Shown: positions 30,990 to 41,922 of the stretch, one piece after another
Numbering within the stretch: position 1 is the first letter of the stretch
Layout of the letters: the number at the start of each line of letters is the position of its first letter
Assembly (NCBI GenBank): GCA_027943245.1
Contig: JANDJZ010000415.1
Coordinates: 1-44,428 of the forward strand
Source of the DNA: Acanthamoeba sp. SK_2022b
Taxonomy: Eukaryota > Discosea > Longamoebia > Acanthamoebidae
DNA length: 44,428 nucleotides
Direction: 5' to 3'
The notes under the pieces: model-generated
What the model was told of the DNA's origin: nothing
Databases searched by the model: none
What the model saw: the letters and a program-made list of their open reading frames with translations, nothing else
Translations under genes and position numbers: made by a program

Positions 30990-32512
30990 ATGGACGTAGT
31001 TGTGCCACAACGCACAGGGCCATTGGTGGGCTCCCCTCTTAAGATGTTGTTTGTCTTGTTTAACCTCAACTCAAACCCTGTACGTGTCTTGCCAGAGCGC
31101 TCTGCGTCGTCCCAGGGACCATGCCACCCTGGTCACCGAATCGAGGAGACGCGAGGCCCAGTTCCAGAACGAGTTCGGCCAAGCGGTCGCTGACGAGGCA
31201 TTCTGCCAGAACTTTTGGAGCACCAAGTGCCACGTGGTAAGACTCCTCGTGCGCGTGCGTGTATGTGCGGACTGAGGTCAATCAACTACTTTCTGTTCCC
31301 CAGTATCCGTTCCTCCGTCGCAGCCTCAGCCACTGCATGTCTGATCGAGCCAGCGGCGCCCGCACAACCAGGGCTGAAGGCCGGGCGGCCACACTCCCAT
31401 CACATCACCAAAAACAGGCCACCGAGAGCCGGCAGGCCAAAGCCAGGCGCTTCGATGCGGTCATGAGAAAACCGCAGCCTAAGCCACGGTGAATGCAACC
31501 ATACACACGCACACCATGTCTGCCAACCACGCACACGCGGCGCCACCTGGCGGCACGTAAGGGCAGCTCCTCATCTGCTGAGTGTGATGTACATCTTGGC
31601 CAGACACGAGGGATTCTGCCTCGAGCTGTGGGGCTGCGCCGGGAGCGAGGACGAACTCTACTCATGGAATCAGGTCTCCGAAGTCGCGGTCGGCATCTAC
31701 CACCACGCGGTGCAGTCCCTCCCGGAAATACGCTCACGCACGCATGCACACACACCACACACACCACCAACACTGAAGGAGAGACCACGCACAAGCTCTG
31801 CGAGCTCAGTAAACCTAACCGTGGCGTTGTCTCGCGGTGACATGTTCGATCAGACGATTGCCAAGCGATCGCACGTGTGCTTGCGTTGGTGGCGCCATCG
31901 GCTGCCGCCCAGCCCCGGCCGACGCCAAAAGCTCGCACTTGACTTCAGCGAGCTCGGAGCGGGGAACGGTGCCATAGACGATCACGTCATCGTCTTCTTT
32001 GTCTGGCTTGCGCAGCAGCAGCAGGAACAGCACGACCGCGACGGTGACGCCAACCAGCAGGTGGGGGGCCGTGCCTATCACGCGCTCGCCCTCCGGGTGC
32101 TGTCGCCCTCCCTCAAGCGGCCCTGGGAACAGACGAGTGGCCCGAGCGACGTCGATCAAGCGGGCCGCGAACTGCTCTTCAGCAAGGCCACCGTGGGCGT
32201 CCTGCACGAGCTCGAATCGCTGGCGCTCTTTCGTATGCCTGCGCTCTCTGGTTCGTTTTCCTTTTTTCATTTAATTTTAAATAGACATTTCACTGCCCAA
32301 GCTTCTGAGGACATAAGTCGTGTATTATTTTTTAACCTTTGCCAGTTCGTGACGAGCAGGGTGGATTGGAGACAAAGAAATGGACCTCCATTTCCGCATA
32401 ACCATTCAGCGGCCGAAACAGGTCCCCACGAACGAACAGACGGCCGCTGTGCGCGCCGCCCTGGCTCCGCCATCACCATTGCCATCAACACATGGGTGGC
32501 CGCCATCTCCTT

Positions 32513-32555
<43 letters not shown>

Positions 32556-34361
32556 TTCGTCGTCGTCGACTTCATCGACCACCGCGGCCCTGTTGAAGCG
32601 ACTGGCCAAACCGCAGAGGCACGTAACACCACAGCCGCAGCCACCGCTGCAGCCGCCGTCGGTCCATGGAGCCACGCTGGCCGGTATCGCGCGCCGAGTC
32701 GTGAGCAAGCACCTCCAGCGACGGCAGCGTCGAGAGCGCAGGCTTGCGCGACGACGACTCCGCCGGGCCAGCGGCGCCGACGAGAGCGAGAACGAGCCCC
32801 AGAGCGGGCGCGAGGGCGACTCGGCGAGCGGGTCAGAGAGCGAGGATGCGGTGGACATGACTGTCCTCGTGGTTTATCGCTACGTGGCCACCGGCGGAGA
32901 CGACCTCCCCCAAGCCGCCCAAGTCCTGCGCGAGCGAACGGCGCCCGACCTGTGCTGCCCGTTCGCGGGCTGTCCCTTCAACCGCAGCGGCGGCCGCCTG
33001 CAGCGGGAACTCGGTCGGTTGTACGGCAAAGACGACGAGGAGGGAGACCACCAACGACAGCGGCAGACGCGGGTGGCTGCACGGGTGGCGGCACAGCTGC
33101 GCTCGCTTCTGCTGCACCTCCACAACGAGCACGGGCCCGGCGGCTTCGCGTTCTCTTACAACAAGTGCGAAAACGAAAACGAAGACGAAGACGAAGACAG
33201 CGCCGACGCGGACTATGGCGGCCTGCTGCGGATCACCATCCGCCAGCGACCGCCGGGCGAGGGCAAGGACCGCTGGGAGGACCCGAAGGTGCCCTTTGCG
33301 TTCGTGCGCAGAAGGACAGCCCCGGGCGATCTGTGTTGGCTCGATGCCTACATGCCACCATGCGAGGCCACCGTCGTCGTGCCGCCCAGCCCGCAGCCGG
33401 CAGCCGTAATCACCATCGACGACAACGAAGCACCACCAGAACCAGGACAGGTGAAGGAGAAGCCAAGGGTGGTGCAGTTAGAAGTTGAAGACGAGCAAGA
33501 AGAGGAAGAAGAGGAAGAGGAACTGATCAGACGAGCAAGAAGAAGGCGGGCACCAGCTGTAGAGGAGGAAACGTTCAAGAAGAAGGAGTCGGAGAAGAAA
33601 GAACAGAAGAAGCCACAGCGCAGGCACAGGCTCAGTCGTCGCGCCCTTCAATCGTACGCGCTTGCGGGGCCGCGGGGCCGCGGGGCCGCGGGGAGGGGTC
33701 CCTCATGCGGTGGGGCGCGCGTGGGGCAGGATGGCCTCTGCCGAGTGGTACCACCCGGCCACGCTGGAACGAGGCCGAGTCGAGGAGCTCGAGTACGATT
33801 CCGACGACGATCCCGACACCTCGTGGCTCCTTCCCGTCTGGAAAGAAGTACACACGCTAGTCTCTACTTGCACACTTCAACGCCCTTCAACTCTTCTCTC
33901 CTCTTTTATGATCGTTCGGCAGATGCTCTACGACTTCATCGACCTGTCACCTCAAGAAAAGGATGTCCTGTGGCTATGGAAGAAGAGACAGGCCAGCGAC
34001 CCCGTCCTGTCCAAGAAACAAGTACGCTCCCCCCCCTCAACTACTTGCCCTCGAACCCGTCTTGTTGACAGTCTCCCCTCCCTCGACACGTTCAGGTCGC
34101 AGGGCGCCTGATGGAGATCATCACGCAAGACGCCAAAGAGATCCTTCGTGCGCACTCGCCCCCCCTCCTTGAATGGCTGGCGCAGCTGAGCTGATTTGGC
34201 TGGCGTGTACAGGCGAGCGCCGACGAGTGGCGCTGCTCGCGCTCATGAGGTTTTTTCTCCTCCACGGGTGCATCACGGCCAAGGAGTACCATCGATGCCT
34301 CGACGCCCTCCACGCCGCCGAGGAACGACTCGTGGAAGCGATGACAATTGAATCGTCGTGA
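30990..34361 (+). CDS. SUZ12/EMF2-like Polycomb repressive complex 2 subunit (VEFS-box)
   Basis: Chromatin protein expected to support the E(z)-type H3K27 methyltransferase in the nucleus. An N-terminal exon has SRRREAQFQNEFGQAVADEA and, after an intron, VYPFLRRSLSHCMSDRA, like the FL.R.L.Y block of VEF proteins. An exon near 31590 has VMYILARHEGFCLELWGC. The exon near 31960-32242 has HVIVFFVWLAQQQQEQ and AGRELLFSKATVGVLHELES. A large exon from about 32355 holds a Ser-rich insert (CGTCGTCAT repeats) and a basic/acidic region. The C2H2-type finger reads LCCPFAGCPFNRSGGRLQ followed by LLLHLHNEHG..FAFSYN. The last exons form the VEFS box: SAEWYHPATLERGRVEEL, EYDSDDDPDTSWLLPVW, LYDFIDLSPQEKDVLWLW. 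The start at 30990 is provisional and several splice sites are approximate. It converges on HAUS4 with 56 bases between stop codons. Confidence 0.8.
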
Positions 34362-34417
34362 GACCTCTCTCTCTCTCTCTCTCTTTTATCTCTTTACACG
34401 TGTCTGTCGGGCGGTTG

Positions 34418-36121
34418 CTAGACCTTGATGCGTTCGATGGTCCACTTCTTCTGGGCTAGCTCATCGAGCAGAGAGGCGTACTCGCGCACCAGGCCGTCGA
34501 AGCCGGAGCCGGCGCGTTCGTACCGCTGGATCTGCTCCACGGCCTCCTCGTGCTGGGCCAGCGTCTCCTCGATGGCGCACTCCAGGTGCTGCCGCACCTT
34601 GGCCAGCGCCGCCGCCTTTGACGGGGTGTAGGTGTCCCGCAGCACCTGGCTCTGCAACAACCTGTCGTTCGCGGCCCAGAGAGACAGAGGGTCAACAACG
34701 ATGACGAAACGACGGCAAGCAGCGCGCCGCGTGAGGCAAGGAGGGCTGCAAAGGCCGACGGCGATGGCGAGCTTGGCCGGGGGGGAGGGGAGGGGAGGGG
34801 GCGCACTTCAATCGATTGATGAGGTGTTGGCAGTTGGCCTGCAGCCATTTACTGTACACTTGATCCTGGTTGAACTGCTGCGAGAGCTTGAAGTCGCGCA
34901 TGATCTCGCTCACCACCTGATAGCAACAGTAGCAAGGTACAGCGAAGGTGAGTGCCTGTTCAATGAAACGGTGAGGGGGGTCGTGGAGAGGCGGTACCTG
35001 GAAGGTCTTGTCCAGCACTTGGCAGTACTCGGCAAAGGATAGGGCGGCGGTGAGGCCATCGACGTCCAGCTGCTTGCGCTCGGCCAGCAGCTGCTCCTTC
35101 TTCTTCGCGACGACCTCTGCGATCTGCGGCGACTTCTTGCTCTTGGCCACTGGTGCCGGTAGTCGTTGTGTTGTCCAGACAGCGAGTGAGCAACAAGGCT
35201 TGGGTGTAAGGGATACTGGGGGGGGGGGGTTACAAGTATGTGGTGAGGCAAGGGGGTCGTTGAACTCTGCTATCTCTTGGACTTTGCGTCGTAGCCGCTC
35301 GTCCAGCTCAGCGATGATGTACTGATACAGCTCTTGCCGCTCCTGCTCGTACCCGACATGACGAGAGGACCTCGCCAAGTCAGCCGTGGCACTACGCCGC
35401 AGGGCGCAGTTTCTACGCGTAACCCCAACAAGACGCTACACAATATGGGCATGGTAGAGGACAGACAGTCGAACCTCGGCGAACTTGCTCGGGGCCTTGC
35501 TAGCGATGGCCAGCTCGACGTCTTCCTTCTTCAGGCCCAGGAGAGTAACGCCAGACTTGTCGTCGCTGGCCTTTCCCTCCTGCGGTGGCGATCTCTCCCC
35601 AGCAGCTGTCGTTGGCTCGAGCACGAGGCTGTGCGTCACCTCGGCTGCGAGGAGCACGTTGTGCATGGAGTCGTACACCTGCGTAGCACGTGGTGTGGGA
35701 ATGAGCAAATAGGGATCAGAAGATGAAAAGGTGCTCCGAGCACAGACCTTGGAGGCGACGCCAGGCAGGGAGGAGCTGCCCTTGGCCCTTGAATGGAGCT
35801 TGCGCGTTGTGATAATGTCCTTGGCCTCAGCATAGAGCGCGCTCACCTTCAGATGCCGCTCTCGCTCTACTCGCAACGCCGCCTCCGCCTGCGGGTGACG
35901 AGTAATTCACCGTCAGATCACAGTTACTGCAAATCTCTTTTGAACTGATGAATTGGAATACGTACTTTGTCGTAGGTCTCTGCGAGTGTCTTCCTTTCCC
36001 CCGTTGGTGCGATTACACCATTGAGCCGCCCGAGCAACTCCTTGAACCTCGGGTTGGTGGTGCACAAATCCTGAGAAACAAAGATTGGCAAGAGCAATGG
36101 CTTCGCGTTCAAGTCCTCCAT
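34418..36121 (-). CDS. HAUS4/AUG4-like augmin complex subunit
   Basis: Augmin recruits gamma-tubulin to spindle microtubules for branching nucleation. The first exons (from 36121) read MEDLNAKPLLLPIFVSQDLC then TNPRFKELLGRLNGVIAP, the NP.F..LL.RL pattern of HAUS4. Middle exons are helical: ERERHLKVSALYAEAKDIIT, SMHNVLLAAEVTHSLVLE, LYQYIIAELDERLRRKVQEI, SFAEYCQVLDKTF and VYSKWLQANCQHLINRLK. The last exon ends with RYERAGSGFDGLVREYASLL and DELAQKKWTIERIKV. This matches the FD.I...Y..I...L....W.I end of plant AUG4 and animal HAUS4. Most of the protein is predicted coiled coil. Splice sites are approximate. A run of about eleven G lies in an intron near 35218. Confidence 0.75.
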
Positions 36122-36470
36122 TCAGTTTATCGTTTCGTCTCTCAATGCAGGCTCAACAGAGATTTGCAACACGATTTCGCGCCAGTGTCTTGGCGGGAAA
36201 ACCACAAGTAAAAAGAAAAAGCTTTTCTTCCCTTTTTCTTGGAAGCGCTGCCGACCTTTGAGACTTCGCTGCGTAAATTTACGACAGGTGACCGAGGCAG
36301 TCGGCATAAAATCCTTGTTGGGGCAACGGCCAGCACGACTCAGTCTGAGCCATTACCGAGCCCCTCCTCCCGCCTCATTCGTGCCATCGGGTAGCCACAT
36401 CCGTTCGAACACACAGGAGGGGCTCTACACTCACTCCATTACACAGCGAAGGACCTGATAGCACAACAAA
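36122..36470. promoter_or_regulatory. Divergent intergenic region, HAUS4 / Shk kinase
   Basis: 349 bases between start codons. It contains an AAAGAAAAAGC/TTTTTCTTGG patch at 36213-36242 that is nearly self-complementary. No gene or RNA is seen. Confidence 0.35.
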
Positions 36471-39400
36471 ATGGCGGCCAACAAGCCATTTGTCTCGAAA
36501 GAGATGAAGGAGCTGAGCCAGCAGATCAAGAAGCTGACTGGCGACCAGAAGACGTTGCGCAAGCAGCTAAGGGAGCACGCCCAGAAGGTGATTGATTCTA
36601 AATTCGACGACAAGATGCTCGATACGCTGGAAGAGCTAGAGAAGAAAGAAGTTGAGATGGAAGCCAAACACATCGCTCTTCGCAGTTCATGGCTCGAAGC
36701 GACACAGAAAGAGAGACGAGAGCGTCTCCAGGAATCGCAAAGCAAGTTGAGCAGGAGTGGTGGCCTCGCGAGCAGCAGGTCCATTCTGTCCAATTCCGTG
36801 GCACCCCGTGCGCTCGATGAGTTCAGCACTCGCGTGTTCGGAAAGAGCTCTCGCGCTGCGCTCAAGGGCCCTAACCCTTTCCTAGAAGAACAGTGCGTCC
36901 CTTTTTCGCTCTCCCTTGAGTGTTCGACTTAATAATGATTATTGGTAATTAACTATTTCCTTCTCTATTCAGGCAGCAGGCTGCCGCTGCTGAGCTGGAT
37001 CACGACATCTCGACATGGGAGCTCAAAAGTCAAGAGATCACGTTCGGAACGAACAAGCTCGGCGAGGGTTCGTTCGGTTCCGTCACGGAAGGCAAGCTTC
37101 GTGGTAAATCTGTGGCTATTAAGACCATGTACGAGCCAGCAGCCCTCATCGTTACTGCGAGCTTTTTCCAGCTTTTTAACATTATTCCTAATTCCTAACG
37201 CAGCACCCCCAAGTATGATGCGGATGAGATCAATTCCATCTTGGATGATTTCAGAAATGAGTGCGCTGTGATGAGGTACAGTAAACACACTGCAACTTCG
37301 CTTTCTCAACCGTTCTCACACTTTTGTGTTCAATGAAATAGCAAGCTCTTGCACCCCAATGTGTTGCTGCTCATGGGCGTCTGCATCGATCGTCAGGCGC
37401 AGAGCGACCAGCTCAAGCTCATTATGGTCACTGAATTGATGGCACGAGGTAGGACTTCCATTTCCTCCTTGCCTGCCCAACTTTATGATTTACTTAACGT
37501 TCCTGCAGGTAGCGTCTTCGATCTCCTGCACAAGGATGCCAAGCGGAAGATTGTTTTTAAACAGAGAATGAAGTTCGCCAAGGACGCTTGTCTGGGCATG
37601 AATTGGCTTCATTTGTCTAGTCCTCCCATCTTGTACGTGCGATCTCTCCCTCCATTGCGCCCTTCCTTGACTGACCTTTCAAATATTGTGCTCCAGGCAT
37701 TTGGATCTCAAGACTGCCAATCTTTTGGTAGATCAAAATTGGGTCGCGAAGGTGTCTGATTTCGGTCTTTCGAGGTATGGCCACCTGAGGCCCCTTCCCA
37801 TTTTCCCACACACCTGCTCACGCTTATCGTGTCTTGTACAGAGTAAAAAAGGCAGACAAGAACAAGGGCGCCACCGGTTCGCCGGTGTACATGGCACCCG
37901 AGGTGTTGGCCGACAAGGCTTACGATGAAAAGGCCGATGTCTTCAGCTTTGCCGTCGTGCTGTGGGAGCTGGTGACCAACAAGAAGCCCTACGAAGAAGA
38001 GCAGTTCGAGTCCTTGGACGGTATGCTCGTCTTGCGTCACTGCACTATCACGCGTTTTCTCACAGCTTTACGTTGTGACCTTATAGAGATCTACGACCAC
38101 GTTGTGATCGATGGCGCTCGCCCTAAGATTCCGGCCGAGTGCCCGCCCCAGCTGTCCGCCCTTATTACCAAGTGCTGGGACACTGACCCTGCCAAGAGGC
38201 CCACCTTCCAGCAGATCATCGACTCTCACTTGCTTGACGAAGGTATGCTCATCCGCCTTCATGATTGGTGCCTCGTTCTCCGTCTACGCACACTCGTGCA
38301 AAGCCATACGTTATTGGTTGCATGCCCGAACCCCATGGCGTGTATACTTTGTCACTGTGGCAAATTGAATGTTGGGCATGGTCGAACGCCGGCCTTGCCC
38401 AGCGAAACTTACAAGCGGATGTGCTCAATCATCCACGCTCATCCGTCTCTGTTTTCGCTACATCCTCTGTTTTTATCTTTTTCCTATTGCTCTTCCTCTC
38501 TCAATCGTTCTTGAGTCTCACAGCCCTTTTCTCGTTTTCGTAGTGATTGTCGACGCCATCATCAGCAGCTCCAACCTGGACGCCCGCGCTTTTTGGAAGA
38601 AGTGCTTCACCGAGAAGGACGAAATCCTCGAGGCCGTCAAGTGGAAGGTGGGTCTTCATCGCCTCCTCTCGAGCGTGCTGGCGTGCGTTGGCTAACGTTC
38701 TGGCTTGCTTGTCATTCTTTTTGTTGCTCAGACCTTCATTCGAGAGCTAGTCAACTTCTGCAAGATCGAGTTCCCTCAGGGCGCTGTACTCGACGATCAG
38801 ATTGAAGTCAAATCGCTCAAGCTGGTGCTCGGTTCGTAGCGACGCTTTCCCACATGAAGCCTCGCTCGCAACCGCGTGCTAACCATTCACCCTTCCCCAT
38901 TCCCTGCGCCACAACAGCCAACAAGGAGGACGTGGTGACGATCGAAAATTTCAGCAGAGCGCTGGAGTGGTTTGGACCCTTTACGCTCGATCGTCAGTTC
39001 ATGGACAACGTGCAGGACACCATCTCCATCAGCGGCTTCTTTGGCGACATCTCCAGCCAGGAGGCCGAACAGATCATGGCCGGCAAGAAGGCGGTATGAC
39101 CGCACCGCTCCCCAACCCTTTCCTCGCCCCGTGCCACGACTTTAACCGCCAACCTCGCGCCTGTCGCGTGTCCCTTCTATAGGGCCAGTACATGGTCAGG
39201 TTCAGCACGCAGCAGCCCGGTTTCTACACCATCACCGCCATGTCCGAGGAGAACGCGCTGAAGCACTACCGCATCAAGCACAAGGCCGGCCTGGGCTTCC
39301 TCTTGGGCAATGCTGAGTATCCGTCCCTCCCGAAGCTCATCAAGGCCAACAGGAAGGAGCTCTACTTGAAGGTACGCCTTGCTCTACCTCACCCCCCCCC

Positions 39401-39685
39401 CCCAATACCCCCTCCCTCCTCTATTTCGTCGAAGCGTGGTGATGTCTTTACCACGGTAATGATTTTAAAATCTCCGTGATTATAACCATTATCCAAACTA
39501 TTACTGAACGCTCGTTTCTATCGCTGTTACGAACAACCAAGTCGTTGATGGCTGCAATGCACTAACGCGTCTTCTCTCTTTCTGTGTGGGTCAAACAGCG
39601 CGCGGTGAAGGGCTCCAAGTACTCGCAGCTGTTCGTGGCCCACGAGGAGAAGAACGAGTCAGCCTATATCGAGATGATGGTGTAA
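36471..39685 (+). CDS. SH2-domain protein kinase of the Shk (Dictyostelium-type) family
   Basis: Soluble TKL-like kinase with a C-terminal SH2 domain. Exon 1 (36471-36892) encodes a charged coiled coil, MAANKPFVSKEMKELSQQIK onward. The kinase domain follows: LGEGSFGSVTEGKLRGKSVA (Gly-loop), VAIK (Lys), LLHPNVLLLMGVC, HLDLKTANLLVD (catalytic loop), SDFGLSR (Mg binding) and GSPVYMAPEVLADKAYDEKA, then DVFSFAVVLWELVTNKKPY. After a linker (NFCKIEFPQGAVLDDQI) comes the SH2 domain: WFGPFTLDR, GFFGDISSQEAEQIMAGKKA, GQYMVRFSTQQPGFYTITA with the phosphotyrosine-binding Arg, then HYRIKHKAGLGFLLG and the end KYSQLFVAHEE. The HRD motif is HLD, so it is a non-RD kinase. Roughly a dozen short introns. Ligand and substrates unknown; phosphotyrosine recognition is expected. 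Confidence 0.88.
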
Positions 39686-40328
39686 ACAAGAAGAGGAGGA
39701 AGGCCACCCGGAGGATCAATGAACGAGTCGCACAGCGGCTCAAGGCCGGTCCACGAAATACCAGAGCGGAGAGAGCGCCCAAGGGACTCGGGGCGAAGAG
39801 GGGAGAAGATGGTGTCTGTAGTAGTTTGCGTGTATCAGTACCCCCACATCACACGGTTATAATCAGTGATCGTTGACCAAGAACGCACGCGCAGTTGTTT
39901 TGTGTGCGTTGTGGGCGACGCGTGCGTGAGCCCACCGCACGTGTGCTTACGGTGCTTTGTGTCCGCGCAGCTGCTCTGATTTGCGCGAAATCGCAGAGGC
40001 GGCGAGGAGGGAGATTTGATTCATGCGGCCCAACAGCGAGAGGAGCGTCCTCTCCCGTACCTGCCGTCGGCCCTGTAAAGCAGCGGCCCCTTTCGTTGGT
40101 TGGTATCATGTCCTCTCTGCAAGCTTGTGGCCGTCTCGGCTGTCCAGTTAGTCAGAGACAAGACAAGAAGGAAGCTTCGTGGTACCACGCGCCAATCCAC
40201 CTCAGCTCTGTGTGGGCGGGCAAGATTACTTCATGCTGATAACCCAAGGCAGGTGTGGGATAACAAAGCTTCCGGGGCGGTGAGGCTCCTGCAAGAACAA
40301 GAAGGTGGCCAACTCCACACGGCGCGCC
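39686..40328. other. Intergenic, no gene seen
   Basis: About 640 bases between the kinase stop and the receptor start. A weak hairpin, AACGCAC..GTGCGTT with a loop of about 14 bases, lies near 39882-39911. Open frames crossing it have no protein character. Confidence 0.5.
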
Positions 40329-41837
40329 ATGGTACTGCGATTATGCATGGCCGAAGTGGCCGAGTGGCAGCGCGAGGCGGTGTGGTGGCTCATGGCCGCC
40401 GGCTCTACCCTGTCCTTGGTACAGCGAGACCCCACCCTCACCCGAGGTCCGAGAGTCCTTCTCACGCACGGCACGTCTGCCGAGAGGGCCACCAGGTGGG
40501 CTCGGGGTTCGTGCTGTTGTGCTACCTGGCCCTGGCGCGACCAGGCCGCAACCCCCTCGCGTCGTTGGTGGCCTTTCTCACGGCCTCCGACTTCGGGTGG
40601 GCGGCCACCAACCTCATCTCGCTGTCCACCATCGCCCTGGGCGACCACCCGGGCCTCTTCTCATGGTCGGCGTGCGTAGTGTTTCGTGGCCTCTTCCAGT
40701 TCTTTGCCGTCGCGGTGCATGGCTCCTCCTTGTCGTTTACGCTTCAAGAAATGCTGTGCTCGCACGAGTTGTTGTGGCGCTTACTGAAGGCCACTTGTTC
40801 AGACCGTGCTTTGGACCTGCTGCATCTCGTTCTTCCTCTACCGAGCCATCAGCAGCCCCTCCAAACGTGCATCTCCCATCCGCTACTCGTTTGTCCCCCC
40901 CCTCACTCATGCTTACGGCACCTGTTCAGGAGGGTTGGCTTGGTACGAGTGGACAGCGTTCCATGCCATCTGCTGGGGCGTGCCCTTGGCCGACACGCTC
41001 GCGCTGGCCCTCTTTGGTGCGCACCGACCGGTCGCATGTGCTGCTGTCTGAGACAGACCCCACTCGCTCACCTCGCCTCCACCAACAGGCCACACCACGC
41101 TCGAGCGACACCGAGTGGTGGGCACCTGTTACCCGCGGGGCCTCTACCACGTCCTGTCGTGGATGCTGCCCATCACCTGCGCCTTCCTCTGGAACCTCAT
41201 CCTCTACCTCGCCATCCTCTTCAAGTACGCGCTTTGCCATCGTCATGTTCGAATGAGGTGACGCCATGACATCTTACTGTTGTTGTTGTTGTTCTCAAGA
41301 CTGCGCACAAAAGTCAAGTGGACGGCGGGTAGCGTGTCGCGCAGGCTGGGCTTCCGCTTCTCGCTCTACCTCTTCGTGTTCCTGCTGTCGTGGGCCCCGA
41401 GCCTGCTCAACGGCCTCGTCGACCTCATCAACGACCAGCGCCACATCAAGTGTCACGTCGTGACCCTCGTCGCCCTCTCCAGCTTCCTCCTCACCTCGCA
41501 GGGCATGTGGAACGGGCTCGTCTACGGCCTCAGCAACCGCCGCGTTCGGGCCCAGTTCTCGGGCGGCCAGCGCGCGCTGCGTTCGGTGCTGATGGTGGTC
41601 GCGGCGCCCGTGTTCGTGCTGCCGGCCGTGGCCTGCTTCGTCGTGCGCGAGGCCATGAACGACTGCTCGTGGTTGTGGTCGAGTAGTGGCGGGCCTGACA
41701 AGGCTGACGTTGGCTGCGGCGACGGCGACGTAGAGGAGGGCGGCGACGCGGAGAAGGCCTCCCCGAGGCGCTACGTCGTCGACGACCATCAGAGTGTGCT
41801 ACGTGCGGGACAGGGTGGTGGGTTGTACATACAGTGA
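40329..41837 (+). CDS. cAMP-receptor-like (cAR/Crl-type) seven-transmembrane receptor
   Basis: Plasma-membrane G-protein-coupled receptor. Exon 1 starts MVLRLCMAEVAEWQREAVWW and ends at STLSL; the next exon joins in phase 0 with VGSGFVLLCYLALARPGRNP. Then come TM2 (SLVAFLTASDFGWAATNLIS), TM3 start (SACVVFRGLFQFFAVA), a following exon with TVLWTCCISFFLYRAISSP and WYEWTAFHAICWGVPLADTL. The W(Y/E)..FH.ICWG(I/V)PL block is typical of the Dictyostelium cAMP-receptor/Crl class. Then GLYHVLSWMLPITCAFLWNL with TM5, and RLGFRFSLYLFVFLLSWAPS and VTLVALSSFLLTSQGMWNGL for TM6-7, followed by VYGLSNRRVRAQF. The C-terminal tail is Gly/Asp/Glu-rich. The ligand is unknown; some splice sites are approximate. 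Confidence 0.8.
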
Positions 41838-41922
41838 ACGAAGTAGACATGTAGCGCGAGCATTGCTGCCTAAAACAAATAAATAATTGATAAAAGTAAT
41901 AATTAATCCTTGACAGTGTGAG

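Noticed and set aside
31815..32270. Minus-strand frame with a hydrophobic VVLFLLLLRK segment
   Set aside because: It is antisense to a SUZ12 exon with better coding character and good splice junctions.
31584..33488. A 634-codon plus-strand open frame read as one gene
   Set aside because: Its first part belongs to SUZ12 exons. After the intron near 32243-32355 the real protein moves to another frame; the VVIVVIVV stretch and Arg-rich remainder are shadow translations of the Ser-rich insert.
40100..41269. A 389-codon plus-strand open frame
   Set aside because: It is in frame with the second receptor exon only. Its ends run through introns and the intergenic region without protein character.
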